From positions 10,567,560-10,631,559 of the forward strand of contig HG738140.1 of NCBI GenBank assembly GCA_000499405.2: DNA of 64,000 bases, given 5' to 3'. The stretch is from Onchocerca volvulus. Lineage: Eukaryota > Nematoda > Chromadorea > Rhabditida > Onchocercidae. The position numbers and the translations under genes are program-made. Each line of letters opens with the position of its first letter. Within the stretch, counting starts at the first letter, position 1. Below the pieces are notes generated by a model. The model worked only from the letters and a program-made list of their open reading frames with translations, did not search any database and was not told the origin of the DNA. Positions 26,301 through 39,700 of this stretch are shown piece by piece.

Positions 26301-26583
26301 AAACTGGATGCAATTATATCTGAAATGAACGACAATGAATGATTTTTAAGGAAATAAGCATAATATCCGAACCTATAAATAAATAAACCATTTGCATACA
26401 ACATATAAAATGAGCCACAACGTACACGAAACAAAAAACACAAATATTGGTAGATAAGTCAGCATTTGTTAAAAGATCAAAAAAAAAAAATCTTTTTTTG
26501 ATAAGAAAAAACATTTCTGAATTATCATTAAGTCTAACATGTGAATTTACAAAATGGCAGTAACGCACCTTTTATTTACTCAC

Positions 26584-29302
26584 CTTGCTAATCACACTTT
26601 CTGGTACCTCGTGCAAGTCAACAAAAGCGTTCGCTACCACTATTTTCTCTGTTTCTTTTACCTTTAATAGTATACAATATTTATAATTGTGTTAAAATTA
26701 GAAAGGGAAAATCTTAACTAAGAACTTGAACTCATACTAAACATATTATGAAAGTTTTATCCTTCCGATTCAATTTAATTAGTTAGGAAATCATCGAAGA
26801 AATCTAATAATAAAGATTATTCAATAATAAAAAAGTACGGAAAAGCATGATTCAGCACCTTTGCTTGAAAATGTATTCTTGATCCTTCTTTCCACATTTC
26901 AGTTCGAAGTGTTTGCCCCGGTGTTACAGGATTCACGAAACGGACCTAAAATATTATGAATAAGATTTAATTTCTGAAAATTTAAAATAATTACATTAAT
27001 AAAACATATTCATAATGAAATTCAAAAAAAAAACTACAGAATTATTTTGAATGCTAAATGATTAACTTAAATGTTGGCAATAAAAGAGAGAAGATACCTT
27101 GACACTTTTAAAATATTCGTCACCACCACCAGCAAATGCCTTTAAGACATGCCTTACACAGAAGCCGAGAGTACAAAGTCCATGTAAAATAGGCTTCTGG
27201 AAACCTAAGACAGCAGAAAATTCTGGATCAATGTGTAGTGGATTAAAATCACAACCAGCTAGCCGATAGAATGCCGCCTGAATTAATAGATATTTCAGCA
27301 TTATTTACAATAAAGCAGAGAACAAAAACCTTTCACTATTCATCTCTTCGTCCGTAAGTTTGAAAGGGTAAAATTTATCAGAAAATCACCAGAATACTAT
27401 CTGACAGAATATGTTGCAGAAAGGATAGTATACTATATACTGTTTACAAAGAATCTGAGGCAATCATTCTCATGATAGCTAAACGCCAATACTACTAACT
27501 GCTGCAATTATGGTACGATTAAAAATCGAAATGACAATGAGCACTTATTTATCTCTTATGCAACGGGAAAATAAAAAATATTTTTTTTTTACCGATTTCG
27601 TTAAAATCATATATCAAAATATATCCAGTTTCACCAGTTTTATTTTAAAAAAAAATATTGTTTTAGTAGGGTGTCAGAGAAAATTTCCATTTCAAATTTT
27701 AGATGTTTTAAACTCAAAAATAAACAAAAGAAGTTAGGAACCTGAGAAACATCAGTTATCTGTTCAGTAACATAATCAGGATCACGTTGCGGTATTGGCT
27801 GGCATGGAATTTCATGTTCGGACGTCTTCGACCCGGCAAATCCACCTGATTCAAGTTGAAACAGACTGAATTGTTGTTTTGCAATTTTAGTTTTCGTCTG
27901 TTCATCATAAGTTGTCACTGCAAAAAATTTGCCGACACGATTCACTAATGTAAGCTTTCATTGCATTTACATCACTAAATGCAGTAGTAACGCATGAAGG
28001 GATCCATTCTCTGGAGTGTTGCATTAACATTTTGCTCTACTTTTTAATTTTCTAGTTTATTTTTTAAATGCTTATTTTGTCTTGTTCACTATTAAAAGAG
28101 CGTGTTTTTATTTTCTAGATGTTGTATTTTTTGTTTTGGTGATTGATTCTTTTTTCTCTTTATTCTTGAGCTGAACATATAATTTTTCTAATTAAGCTTT
28201 AAGTTTTCTAATCTCCTCTTTTTGAAGTTGAAGTACATTTTTCAGATCATGAATAATTTCAAAAATTCAAACTTTTGCGGATTCCAAAAAGTTGTATTTT
28301 CGGCTTAGCTTTACAAAAAAATAAAATAAATCAAAAGTGTAACAGTTCTATTTCATAAATATCATAAATTCACATTTTAGAAGACCGTACTGCTTTAATT
28401 GGATGATAAAACTTACTGGAAAAAAATCACCTTCTATAAGAATTACTGCTCCTTTGCCTTTATCAAGCACTGCCGGAACGCTTATAACAGATCGTATTTC
28501 TCCTTCCGTTGGTACTCGAGTGAACAATTCCAAATACTGCTCTCCGTGCAATATCTTCGTTAGATCGAAAGTTATGCCTTAATTAACTGAGAATTATTTC
28601 TAGCAAATAGCGAATAAATTTTTTAACATCAAATAAATATTCAATTTCTATAAGAATCTTAAAAACTTTGGAATATTTATCAGCAAATTGAAGTTCCATA
28701 GATTAACAAAAGCAATAAAAGGGAAAAGGAAATAAAAGGAAAAAAGAAATTTACCTGGCCACTTTCCAATCTCGATAATTGCTGCTTGAAGTGCTGGACC
28801 CACAACAAATGTAGGCAGTGCTGCAAATTCATTGTGATTTTCGTACAAATATTGTAATTGATCTTCTACACTTGTTCCAACTGAAAATTCAAGGAAAAAA
28901 TTGATAGGAGTTTGGGAGACATTAAACAAGGAGCAAATAAAACCACCGATGGTCTTTTCAACAAGTTTGTTTGTGAGCTCCCGTCCCAAGCCATTAAAAA
29001 TTGGTTTTAAGTGGAACACACTGATCAAATTACGAGCATATTACGCATATATAGAATTTGTTCGTTAAGACAAAGCAGGAAAGATTCTTGGCAGAGAGTA
29101 ACATGACTCCATACTTATAATATGTAGGTTTAGGAATTCTTTTCTTCACTTCCAAGAGGAAATTTAGATATCGATTGATTTTCGATGTGTATAAATCGAT
29201 AAGTAGTCAACCTGCTAGAGCATATAAGATAGTATCACGAGAAGTGTATCGAAATAACTCCGATTGGATAGAACCATGAGCTCGAGCTTTTTCCGGATCC
29301 AT
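26584..29302 (-). CDS. maoc-1: Peroxisomal MaoC-like (R)-enoyl-CoA hydratase 2
   Basis: The product hydrates trans-2-enoyl-CoA to (R)-3-hydroxyacyl-CoA in peroxisomal beta-oxidation. In C. elegans MAOC-1 works with ACOX-1, DHS-28 and DAF-22 to shorten ascaroside pheromone side chains (family knowledge). Exons (descending): 29212-29302, 28755-28880, 28431-28577, 27742-27917, 27098-27277, 26859-26945 and 26584-26661, all phase-compatible. The start is [13 protein letters not shown], after an acceptor at 29354. The hydratase-2 motif [15 protein letters not shown] keeps the catalytic Asp, Asn and His; LHGLCTLGF and [16 protein letters not shown] also match. No dehydrogenase or SCP2 domain is fused, unlike vertebrate HSD17B4. 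Exon 7 ends ..PESVISK at a strong donor (GTGAGT), giving 295 codons. A final exon supplying Leu-stop would make a PTS1 (SKL) at the usual family length; I could not place that exon. Confidence 0.88.
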
Positions 29303-30403
29303 AATTCCTTCCGGTAATGACAACGATATACTGGCTTTAAAGCACAGTTGACCCTGCAATTGTTTGTAGAAAAAGTAATTTCAGATCGCTATGAGACAAA
29401 CATTCACCGAACGTGAAACTAGTTTCTCTATCGAGCAGTACTTTCTAAGTCCGTGCTTTTACCTCATTTCCAAATAAATTGATATTCAATAAATATCAGA
29501 TATTTTGAAGAAAGAGCATATTTCAACACATCATTCTTTCAATATTTTCTCTTTCACTTCATTAAAGTAAATTAATTGATAACAAGTTCTAAATTTTTGC
29601 CAGTAATGTACCAAGTTGCAAATAAGGCCAGTCATAGCAAATAATATTTTTATGTCTTGATGATACAAAAACTATTCACATATTCAAATAATATAAGATC
29701 AGATAACTTCAACCTAAACACCATTTTAACAGATTCAAATCATTCTTATTTGTAGTAATACTATTTATCTTAAAAAACACCTCTACAGATTATATAACAT
29801 ATAGGTCTTTAAAAATCTTACAAATTAATTGAAGGAAAAAACGGAGAATGAAACTCTTGAATCAAAGCGATCAATTTATTCGTTGCAACGACCAAAGTAC
29901 AACGTCTGATTGACTGATGACGATAGTGCAGTTTGGTCACAGCATTTATGATCATCGTTATCAAATTAATTAAACCTTGAACTTCGCACACAAATGTGAG
30001 CATTTGGATTGATAATGTCGAAATGAATGAAAGACAATTGATAATATGGTTAGAAATTGATATGTTTTGTTCAATAAAAATTTTGATCTTTGCAAACAAG
30101 GTTTCAGAATTTCTATGAAACGATAAATATGGAAAAAATCAAATTTTTTGTCTTCCATTAGTTCATTAGATACGTGATCTGCACGCAGATTCCGATCAAA
30201 AACTATGAAAAACTCAATTTTTCTTGGGAATAGAATTTGTAAATAACTAAAACTCCAGACATTTCTATTTGTATCGAATATATACTAGGCAATGTGCCAA
30301 CTTTTTGATCAATTTATTGTAACATCTATTGTATGCTTACTAAAGATATGGAAATGCGGCGATTCGATTCTACAGACGAGAACAATATGCTAGAAATGAA
30401 ACT
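29303..30403. other. Spacer between acdh-12 and maoc-1
   Basis: About 1.1 kb separates the acyl-CoA dehydrogenase stop from the downstream maoc-1 ATG. A good acceptor (..TTGCAG at 29354) stands 51 bases before that ATG, compatible with spliced-leader addition. AATAAA on the minus strand (plus 30313-30318) lies about 90 bases after the acdh-12 stop. Two minus-strand ORFs at 29818-30158 (93 and 62 codons) resemble nothing I know and are probably chance. Confidence 0.5.
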
Positions 30404-33400
30404 TCAGTAATCAATGGGATGCAGTGAGGGAAGTGAGCCTGCTTTGAAAATATCGTCTGAAACAGCTTTTATTTGGTCTGCATCTCCAGCTCGTTTCAAA
30501 ATGTCTGTCAGCAAGATACGAACATGTTCACAAGCCTAAAACAGATCGTCTCATTCGAAAATCTATAGAAGCTAGAAGAAATGAAGTTATTACAATTAAA
30601 TTATTGGGTAAGAGAAATTAACTCCTTCATAAGTATACTTGAATTGAAGTACAGGTACGGAGAAAGATAGATGTTTCAATGTTCAAGAATGATTTTTTTA
30701 TTGAATTTCTAATTTTATCCTTCCAGAAAACTTAACGATGGGATAATCAGATAAATTATTTATTTAAGACAATCATGAAGGATGATAATTAAAAACGATT
30801 GAACCCAGCACCGAAAAATTAACTTATGGCAAGCGTTAATCAACAATTTTTATAAATTACTGAAAATCCTTATAAAAGTTTTATATTTGCTTTACCAAAC
30901 TTTTAATAACCTGTAGCGTATAAAGTTCGGCTAATTTTCGTTCATATTCAAAACAAGACTGCTGGTTTGCAGCATGGTTACACCGTGATAATACCGCTAC
31001 TACGCTATAAATATCAATTGCTGCATCCGCCATTCGTATCAATTCCCACTGTCTTTCTTTAAAAAAATGATATTAATAATTAACTGCCATTAACCATGGC
31101 AAAAATTTATCAATTATTTGCAAGTCTCCAGAAAAAACTATTGGCTACATTCATAAACAAATGTTTTCTAAGAAAATTTCGTAATGAAACTGAAATTTTG
31201 AATTCTGATCAAAATGCAAATCAGCAATAATAATAGGATTTGAGTATGAATGAATATAGAATTGTTTTGCAAGGGAAAAAATTATAGAAAATAAGAGTTT
31301 ATCAAACACTTATAAAAATCTAAATTCTTACTCAGAAGCACATCCGATTTAGATTCTGATATTTTATAAACACCATTAATTATGGTAATTTAGTACTCAC
31401 CAATTATCCCTTGTTTATGCTTCCAAAGAAGAAATCTTGAAGTATTCCCAAACTTCTGCACCGATTTCTTCAATCGAGCGACAGAATGGTTCAAACTGGG
31501 ATGGCAATGGAAGTCGAATTTGCTATAAACATACATAATATTATAGAGAGGTGCAAAAGTAATATTTTAATCCAGATTTCACATTTAATTTCAAGTCCGG
31601 TGATAAGATTTGAAGTAAAATTTGAAAAGCACCGAAATGTTCAACAAAAACAACCATGGAAAAATTGATTCGAAAAGTAGTCCAATGCTTCCAGACCACG
31701 GATTTTTCATTTTATTTTGCATGTACTTGCTCGCATACTGAAAATTCATTTAAAAAGAATTTTTTTTCATATAAATATAACCTAAATGCAAATCTGAATG
31801 ACATTTTATCTATCAGTATAATTGATGAACATACAATAATATTTATATCACCTTTAATCCAGTTAACGCAATAAATAAGCGCAAAACATCATTAGCACCT
31901 TCGAAAATGCGGAAGATCCTTAAATCACGCATCACTCTTTCCAATCCACATTCTTTCATGTAACCCATACCGCCATGAAGTTGGATAGCACGATCACATA
32001 CAATCCAGGCATTCTCCTCAAATTAAATTTGAAGTCAAAAACTTCTAGAAGTATAAGCAACATTCATTAGAAGTAACGAAAAGCACAACTCACCGAAGCC
32101 ATAATTTTTCCTATAGCAGCTTCCAGTTCATAATCCACTGTGCCTTTATCCATTGACCCTGACAGCATGTATAAAAGACTCTAAATAAATTTAGTGATAT
32201 CTTAACAATTTTTTTGTATTTATTGTTCACGATTTTTAGGAATGAAAAGTTAAAAATATCTGTATAATTTAAAATATTTGTTGCTGAAAAATTTAAAGAT
32301 TACTTCAGTAGCGTAATGACGAAGAACCATGTCAGTTAGCTGTTCTTGAACATTCCCGAATTCTTTCAGTTTTCTCCCGAATTGTTGTCGTTCTGAGATG
32401 TGCTCAATCTAAATAAAACTTTTGAACAGAACAATTAAGCAGAAAGTAATTAAAATCTCGTCAAAAAATTTAACTCGAAAATCTCTTTTAAAAAGCTTTA
32501 CCATAACATTACCGTTTTTTGAATGCAAAATTTCATGGAACCGGTACATGCAGCGGGTATGCCGAAACGACCATTGTTTAAAATGTTCATAGCTAATTTG
32601 AAACCTTCACCTTCAGCTGGAAGAATAGAAACGATATTTGTAGAGTGAAAATTTATTGTTGTTGCAGTAAATGAGAAAAATCAATGCCATATAATTATAA
32701 TGACTACATTTGAACAATATAAAGTCGCAGAATACTTTCAAAAAAAAGTTTCAGAATGTTTAAAAAGAAATGAACAAAACGAACCACCAAGCAAATTATC
32801 CACAGGAACTTTCGTGTTATCAAAATGCACTTCAACAGTTTTTGAACCTTTAATACCCATTTTTTTCTCAGAAGCACTCGTTGTAATACCACCATGACTG
32901 CGCTCAACTATGAATGCCGATATCTTGCTTTTTGATATCCCACTCTTATCTTTTATTTGCATCTAAATGTGCAACTATATAGTGAAGTTCCAAATCTGTA
33001 TACTCGTCAACATTTCAAAGCGTCAACATTTCTAAAATATCTAAAATTCTAACAATTTGATTACATGACATGATTTAATATTTAAAAGCTGCTTAATGAA
33101 GTAGCAAAGCAGAGAATTGTTAAATGCAGCAACTAATACAATTCCATGCGAAATAACAGAAATTACCCGTGCAAAAACGGTGAATATATCGGCGAATGAA
33201 CCATTACTGATCCATAGTTTACCACCATTCAAAATATAATATTTTCCATCATTACTCTTCTCTGCATGAGTTTGTACTGACTAAAAATTTCACAGGATCA
33301 AATAAAGTAAGTGGAAAGATGTCTTCCACCTCAAATGAATCTATAACAATTTGAATAGATTCAAAAAATCTAATATTTGATACAAAAACTTTGATGATAC

Positions 33401-34673
33401 TTAAATTTCTCGAGCAATTATTATCATTAGCGCAACTCAAATTCAACAACTTGAGTTCTACTGAAGATGATGATTTGAATTCACTCAAAGAGACGCTATT
33501 TAGAAGAACTGTAGCAATACATTTGCATCGGATCCGGCGCCTGATTCTGTTAAACAGAAAGCAGCGAATTTTCGACCTGTAGCCAGATCTGGTAAATATT
33601 TTTGTTTTTGTTCATCAGTACCGTAAAGCAAAATTCCTTTGTAACCAATGGACTGCAAATAACTATACAACGTCTAAAATTAGTTTATGGGCCGTGAAAC
33701 TACTGTTCAAATTTATGACAATAAGCTTATTAATTCCTAAAAACTCCATACTTTCTTCCACAAAATTTAAAATATGACTGTGGAAAATTAAAGAAAGTTC
33801 ACTTCCTATAAATATACACATGTGAAATTATACACAGTTTTTTATTGTAATTTCAAAACATAATGTTGATAGCATAATTTTAAAGCATACCTGATGAGCA
33901 CCTAGAATGACGGCTAATGACAAATCTGATGCACCAATAACTTCTGCAACACGTGCAAACTGAGTATTATTCAGACCTGCACCATCATATTCTTCCGGTA
34001 CCAGTGCACCAAATGCACCAATTTCAGCAAATTTTGAGAGTGTGTCCATTGAAATGTCTTCCTTTTCGTCATTCCTAGAGAAATTCTTAGAGCATAAGTA
34101 TGTTATATATTATTTTATAAAATTCAATTTATGCAATTAAAGTAGTACAAACTCCGCAGGATTGTTAATTCCTTCCATAAATTTTCTTGCAGGTTCCAAA
34201 ATCAAATTAACCATTTCCCGCTTTTCATCGGATAAATCAACTGGATATGGCATAACATGATCAAGAACTCCTTTGCCCAGAAATATGTTTTTGACGAAAG
34301 AGGTTGAAATCTAAAATATTTAAATATAGACAGACAACTTAACAATAGTCTCATATGCAAAAAAAATGATTTTATACTTTGATATAAAAATCAAAGAATG
34401 ATTCTTATTTCTGATTAAGTATAATTAAATCTGATAAGCCTTAATCTATGGTTATAATTTAATCGATTAAGTTATAACCTCAGGTGTGGTTTTCGCCGAT
34501 TCCACCGATTTAGTTTTGTTTGTCAATGATCGGTAACTGTTTCTTCTCAGAACAAGCCTATAATTACTAATGAACTAATCAGATGGAAGAAATAGAAAAT
34601 ATAAAATCTATACAAAGAATAATCACCTGTATTCTGAAATTAGCACAGGAAACTTCGTACAGCGAGTACACAT
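30404..34673 (-). CDS. acdh-12: Mitochondrial very-long-chain acyl-CoA dehydrogenase
   Basis: This FAD enzyme performs the first step of mitochondrial beta-oxidation of long acyl-CoAs (ACADVL/ACAD9 class). It has about 610 residues in fifteen exons: 34627-34673, 34479-34557, 34153-34310, 33891-34074, 33521-33652, 33167-33280, 32785-32962, 32513-32616, 32304-32408, 32094-32180, 31852-32016, about 31655-31737, 31401-31522, 30911-31056 and 30404-30535. The N terminus ([13 protein letters not shown].. then [12 protein letters not shown]) is Arg/Ser-rich, as expected for mitochondrial import. Family motifs in order are [43 protein letters not shown], the signature [11 protein letters not shown] and [13 protein letters not shown], whose Glu is the catalytic base. 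The C-terminal VLCAD-specific extension is present ([45 protein letters not shown]). The donor of the 31655-31737 exon is one of several phase-2 GTs. ACADVL is favoured over ACAD9 only by memory. Confidence 0.9.
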
Positions 34674-36752
34674 TATACCTATAGCTGAAAAATGCAAATT
34701 ACTGCAAGCAAGCTTTTATTATAATTGGTCTAAAATACATGTCTTGACGATCAAAATTTGCAAAAAATTGGAACTTTTTCGTCGGATATGCATGTTAATA
34801 TGATGAAGTATTTACAAAAATCTCTGCAAAAAAAAAAAAGAAAAAATAAATAAATAAATAAACGTAAAAAACTAATTTACAAAACAAAGCCAATCTCAAG
34901 CTGTGCCTACTTGAAAGAAGCATAGGCTTGTTTATTAAAACTTATGAAATATTGGATTTCTCCCTGAACTAAAAATCAATTTTATTCAAAATTGAATGGA
35001 ACTTGAAATGGGATTGAAAATAACAATCCCTATTTCATCTTCAAACACTGTTGATGCACGTTCGAAAGTCACAGGAAATTTTAGTATTTCCAGAATTAGT
35101 AAAAGATTTTATAAACGAGTTATTAACAAAAAAACAGACTAGTCAGTTAGTGAATGTCTTGCGAGTTTCGCGAATTCAAAAAGACAAATACTTTGCTTTT
35201 TTTTAGTTGGAATATTTTTATGCTCAAAGTTCTATCCAAAATTGGAAGCTATTTATTATACTGTAATCTTGATAACTGAACTCCAGATGACCACCCTAAG
35301 TCTATGAATTTTTGATAAAACGCTAAAATTCATCAAAAGATCCCAATCGATATTTCCAAATTTTAGATTTTATGGATTTTATTTTGGAAAAATTCTAATT
35401 AGTCAATCGTCAGAACAAATGTTACACATCAAAAATAGCAGAACTGAACAACATAAATGCAGGACAGATAGGGAAGCTCAGCAGGATCTATAGTACGGAT
35501 AGGGAACTGAAACAGGATCTACAAACTTCAAACTCTGGTTTTAATGTGTTGCGTGAAGAGCTGCGAACATAGTACAAAGTCCAACTCCTTCACTATTTCC
35601 ATCATTTAACCTACATAAAAACATATAAATGCCAATTTATCATGTTCTTATAAGCGTTACGCCTTCAGAAAAGGGTATACGATGTGATGACTATTGAATG
35701 AAAATGCATATATTTGGTAAATGCAAGCAATGCGTACAAATCCTTTTTATTATAAAAACAAAGTGATGAGTTCCAACAATTTTCTATAGCAATTCATCCA
35801 GAAACACTGAATTATTTCTGTGACGTAACTGCCGTAACAATCGAAAATTGAAAAAGACTGACGCATCACTTAAATTGAAAGAGAAAATGTAATAAAGAAA
35901 CCTTACAACATTCCTTGTTTAATCATTTAATGAAAAATACAATCAAACATCTAATAAAAAAAAAATTTTTAATTTTTCTAGAAATCAAGGCCACTGAATT
36001 TACAGTCATTCTTTAGAAGAAAATGGATTACGGAAAACAAATAATGCTAATAAAATGAGCAAAAGCTCGGCACAAAGCAGTGCAAACATTGCTATAGTGA
36101 ACGATTGATATTAGAGAATTTTAAAATCTCAGTATTCAAATTCAGCAATCTTGCAGGAGAACATAGGCATTTATTGAATTGAAATAACTTTCTAAAAACA
36201 ATTAAATAAAAACCACTTCCCTGAAATATACGTGTCAGCAATTCTGAAGAAAAAAAATCTGACTTTTTCCAATTAAGAATTAATGTTATCGGAGAGAAGT
36301 TTTCGTGACCGAGCGAATTCAATAATGAAATCAAAAAGCAATATCAAATACAATAAAAAATTCGAAAAACATCTAAAGTGACTTGAAGTCAGCTTCAAAA
36401 ATAAAATACAGAGGAAAATCTAAAGAGATTTTCAAAAGTTCCAAAAAAAAAAAAAAAAGATTCAGAAGGAAAAAAATTAGTTGTACACAAAGAAACATCA
36501 AATCCCATTGTTGCAGATGAAAAGAAAAAAAAAATTCTAGAAGACTTAAGAAGGAAGAAAATTGGTTGTGTGGAAAGAAACATAAGGTCACATTATTGCA
36601 GATAAAAAAAAATATGAAGAAAATCTAGAAGATAAAAAGTACTGCATTTGCTACTTACCTACATAAATAAAAATAATGAATAAAACGAGAGATAAAAATA
36701 TTATTGTTTAAAATAAAATATCTGAACAGTAGTTACCACTCATTTACAAATA
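34674..36752. other. Intergenic between acdh-12 and the MATH-BTB gene
   Basis: A TTTTTCAG acceptor about 12 bases upstream of the acdh-12 ATG (minus strand) could receive a spliced leader. A two-copy direct repeat lies at 36464-36634. The Phe-rich minus-strand ORFs at 36373-36591 arise from that A-rich repeat. No gene was recognised. Confidence 0.6.
36464..36634. repeat. Two-copy A-rich direct repeat, about 85-base period
   Basis: A unit starting AGAAGGAAAAAAATTAGTTG at 36464 recurs at 36549 as AGAAGGAAGAAAATTGGTTG. Matching words (AAAGAAACAT, ATTGTTGCAGAT versus ATTATTGCAGAT, CTAGAAGA) continue to about 36634. This is a moderately diverged tandem duplication directly downstream of the MATH-BTB gene. 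Confidence 0.75.
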
Positions 36753-39700
36753 TTAGACTCCGCCACTCAAGCGAGCTCGCTTCGTCGTCGGTTCCGATGA
36801 TGAGCCTGGAATGAAAAGCAGAATAATAATTAAGGCTCTTTCGAACTTATTAATTTCGAAGCAACACGTCGAAGATCGGACAAACTTTTCAGGCACGAGT
36901 TTACACTGGTAGTCAATTAATATTCATTATAATGAACTTATTAGCACGATAGTGGTAGAATAAAATAAACAACTACGTTCTACTAGTATTTTATTAAAAA
37001 AGAAACCTCCGTGAATATGTCCTAATTTCTTCTATTTAATAGCGTTAATCTTGAATTTGATATTAATTCATTTGTTATTGATTGTTTTCGCAGCATTAAA
37101 AAGAAATCATGGAATTCTCGTGGTTCCAAATTTTCTTGCAAGAAAAAATAAAAACATACTTGGACTACTGCTAGCACTCAGTGATCGAGGATCATTGCTG
37201 GATATTGCAGCAACGACTTCAGTAACTAAGACTGGATGCTCCTTCACTAACTCTGTCCAACCATCCGTCTAAATAGCGCGAAATTTTTATAATTAGAAAA
37301 AGTTTCTATTCAAAAAAAAGATGAAGAAATGATGCAATAGCTAACAATTTCTTAATGAAAGACTTGAAGCTGACAAATCATAAAGCTCTTTGTCCATAAT
37401 AAATAAATAACTAGAAAAAAATTAATCTATTACCAAACAAAATTTGGACTTAATCGATTATCATCTACTACCGGCAAAAATTTAATTCAAATAAAAGCAA
37501 AAATTTACAGTGATAATAGAAGAGGAATTCTGTGCAATGAATTTGATAGCATCCGCTTTCAACTCTCGTGCATTGTGCATATCAGCAAAGACCAAATAAC
37601 GGCAAGCAGATTCCACTATCAATCCAGTGCGAAGTACCTTAAAATCACTCAAGGAAATCAATGAATAGTTAAATTCAAGTAGAAAAAAAATATTTTCAAA
37701 TAATTTCATTTTCAGTTATGACTATTGAATTACTTCGAATAATTTGGAAACCTTTACTCGGTGATAATCACAGAAATTCATCACTTCTTTAGCTATAATA
37801 AGAAATTTAATGAAGCAGCAACACATCATAAATATTAAATTAATTTATCAATTTTCGAATTTCTAGCATTTCTCTTACTTCTCATCAACAATTTATATTG
37901 TCGAAAAATAACAGCATATTATCAGCACAATTATTCATAATACTTTTAGGAAAAAATTATTGTTAACAGACCTGATCAGCCATCTCTTTGAGACCTGGAA
38001 GCTGAAAGCGATCTGCTGCTGCTAAAAGATCTAAAGCCATATTAGATAAATTGGGGGATCGACCAGTGTACATGTAAAGTAGCAACTCTTGCATTACCTG
38101 CAATTGAAGTGAGCAAGTGGTTTGATAAACCATCATTGTAAGCAATAATGAAATATCTTTAAAATGAACTAAAAAAAGGGATTACAATAATATTAAAAAT
38201 TGAGAAAGTTTATTCAATTTCTCCTGACAATCAAGATGCTCTGGAGAAATTCAATTCGGTCAGATGAAAGCGAATGAGGATTCAATTCGAAAAATTACTT
38301 GATCGCTCAATGAGTTGGATAACAACAGTAATGAAGAAGGTGCAATGCAAATAAAACTGAAGCAAAGAAAGTGTAGACCTCAAAATCTATGTCTGGAAAC
38401 ACCACACGACTATTTTTAGCTTCTTCAGTATGCGGCTCTAACATCGCTGCGAAAACTGGAGAACGAGCTGAGAGTATTATCTGATGAGCCGGCAATTCGC
38501 GTCCACTAGCAACTATCGTAAAATCGGCAAGACGTCCTTCCTTATAAATTGTTTCCAAATCGCGTGCTATCTGTAAAATAGCATAATCCGATATAGCATT
38601 TATATGATCTTTCATGCTATTATAAATTGAGCAGTACCTACTATGTTAGCATCTTTTATTAATCAAACTGAAATTGTTCAACAGTTCCAAAACATGATAA
38701 GATGATTGACAAAATACAGATTTTGTTTGCTCTACTCAGCATAACAGCTTATATCTCTATAGTTTTTTCGAATTTTGGTGATTTTAATTTTAAACAAGAA
38801 TTAAATAACCTCCGCTGGACGAGCATCTGGAACACTGCACTGTCGTGAATTCTGACTGCTTTTAGTGACAGTGTCAAAAGTGATAGTAAGACTTAAAACA
38901 AGTTGCAGCTCATCCTGCGGTTGTATGTGGCTAACTAAAACATCACGTCGTATATATTCGAAATATCCATGCAGCTGAAAGTAAACTGAAGAATTAATCC
39001 GAAAAAATCTACTAATTCTATTTATAAGATTTAAAATTAACTTTTGCTCTTCATCAAAATCATTTAAGAAAAATAAATTTGGACGGTTCCAGCATAGAAT
39101 TCAAAATGAGTAACCAATTTTTCAATAAAGGTTAAGTATTCCTGCAACTAATATCGGCAAAAAAAAACTCTACTTGTTGTGTACCAGTGTAAACTGTCGT
39201 GGGCGCTTCTTCATTTTTTGCATTGTATACTGAGAATTTCGCGCGATACTTGGCTGAATTCGTGTTGCAGAAAACCTAAAAAACATAATAATAAAGCTTT
39301 TACCACAGCATTTTACTTGCAAAAGAACTTATGATAATAAACAAAATTGGTCACCAGCAAAAATATACTGCTTCATGACATTATTTAACAATTTTTTCAA
39401 TAAAAACTGCATATGGTAATGAATTTGAATCATCATGCGAGAAAAACGATTATAAGCTTATGTTAACCTGGAAAAAGCTGAAATCTTTATTCGATTCTTT
39501 GTTGCCCTGTGGGTGCAGTCTTATTCGAAATGTTAAGTGATTCCCATCAAGTGTATTTGTAGGGACTGGCTGAAATCGAATACGTAAGCAATACATGAGT
39601 AAAGCTTAGATGAGTAAGATTTCCTACCTCATTTTGATATAATTATCTTGTTCTTTTAACCTATAAAATATGGTTATTTAATCTATAAAGTTCAAACCCA

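Larger units (their letters stand above)
14974..26583. other. 11.6 kb gene-poor region upstream of the fusogen
   Basis: No gene could be supported in this block, which holds the upstream region of the fusogen and the 3' flank of maoc-1. It contains a CA/TA microsatellite (19595-19672), a 31-base tandem duplication (23320-23373), a GC-rich palindromic island (20790-20820) and a run of unassigned + strand ORFs (21649-22433, up to 97 codons). The final short exon of maoc-1 must also lie within it if the exon 7 donor is used. Confidence 0.55.

Noticed and set aside
29818..30158. Two minus-strand ORFs between acdh-12 and maoc-1
   Set aside because: They are short, overlapping in different frames and without homology or coding-like composition. 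Most likely the intercistronic spacer.
31401..31522. Apparent frameshift or pseudogene in the C-terminal part of the acyl-CoA dehydrogenase
   Set aside because: Reading this exon in phase 0 gives a plausible start but then a stop, with KHKQGII in another frame. Finding the missed exon at about 31655-31737 ([14 protein letters not shown]) puts this exon in phase 2, where [15 protein letters not shown] is open and matches VLCAD throughout. The gene is intact.
31856..34673. Plus-strand ORFs overlapping the dehydrogenase exons (for example 32700-32897 and 33391-33582)
   Set aside because: They are antisense shadows of the confirmed minus-strand exons or their introns.
36373..36591. Phe-rich minus-strand ORFs
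   Set aside because: They come from poly(A)-rich copies of the direct repeat at 36464-36634.
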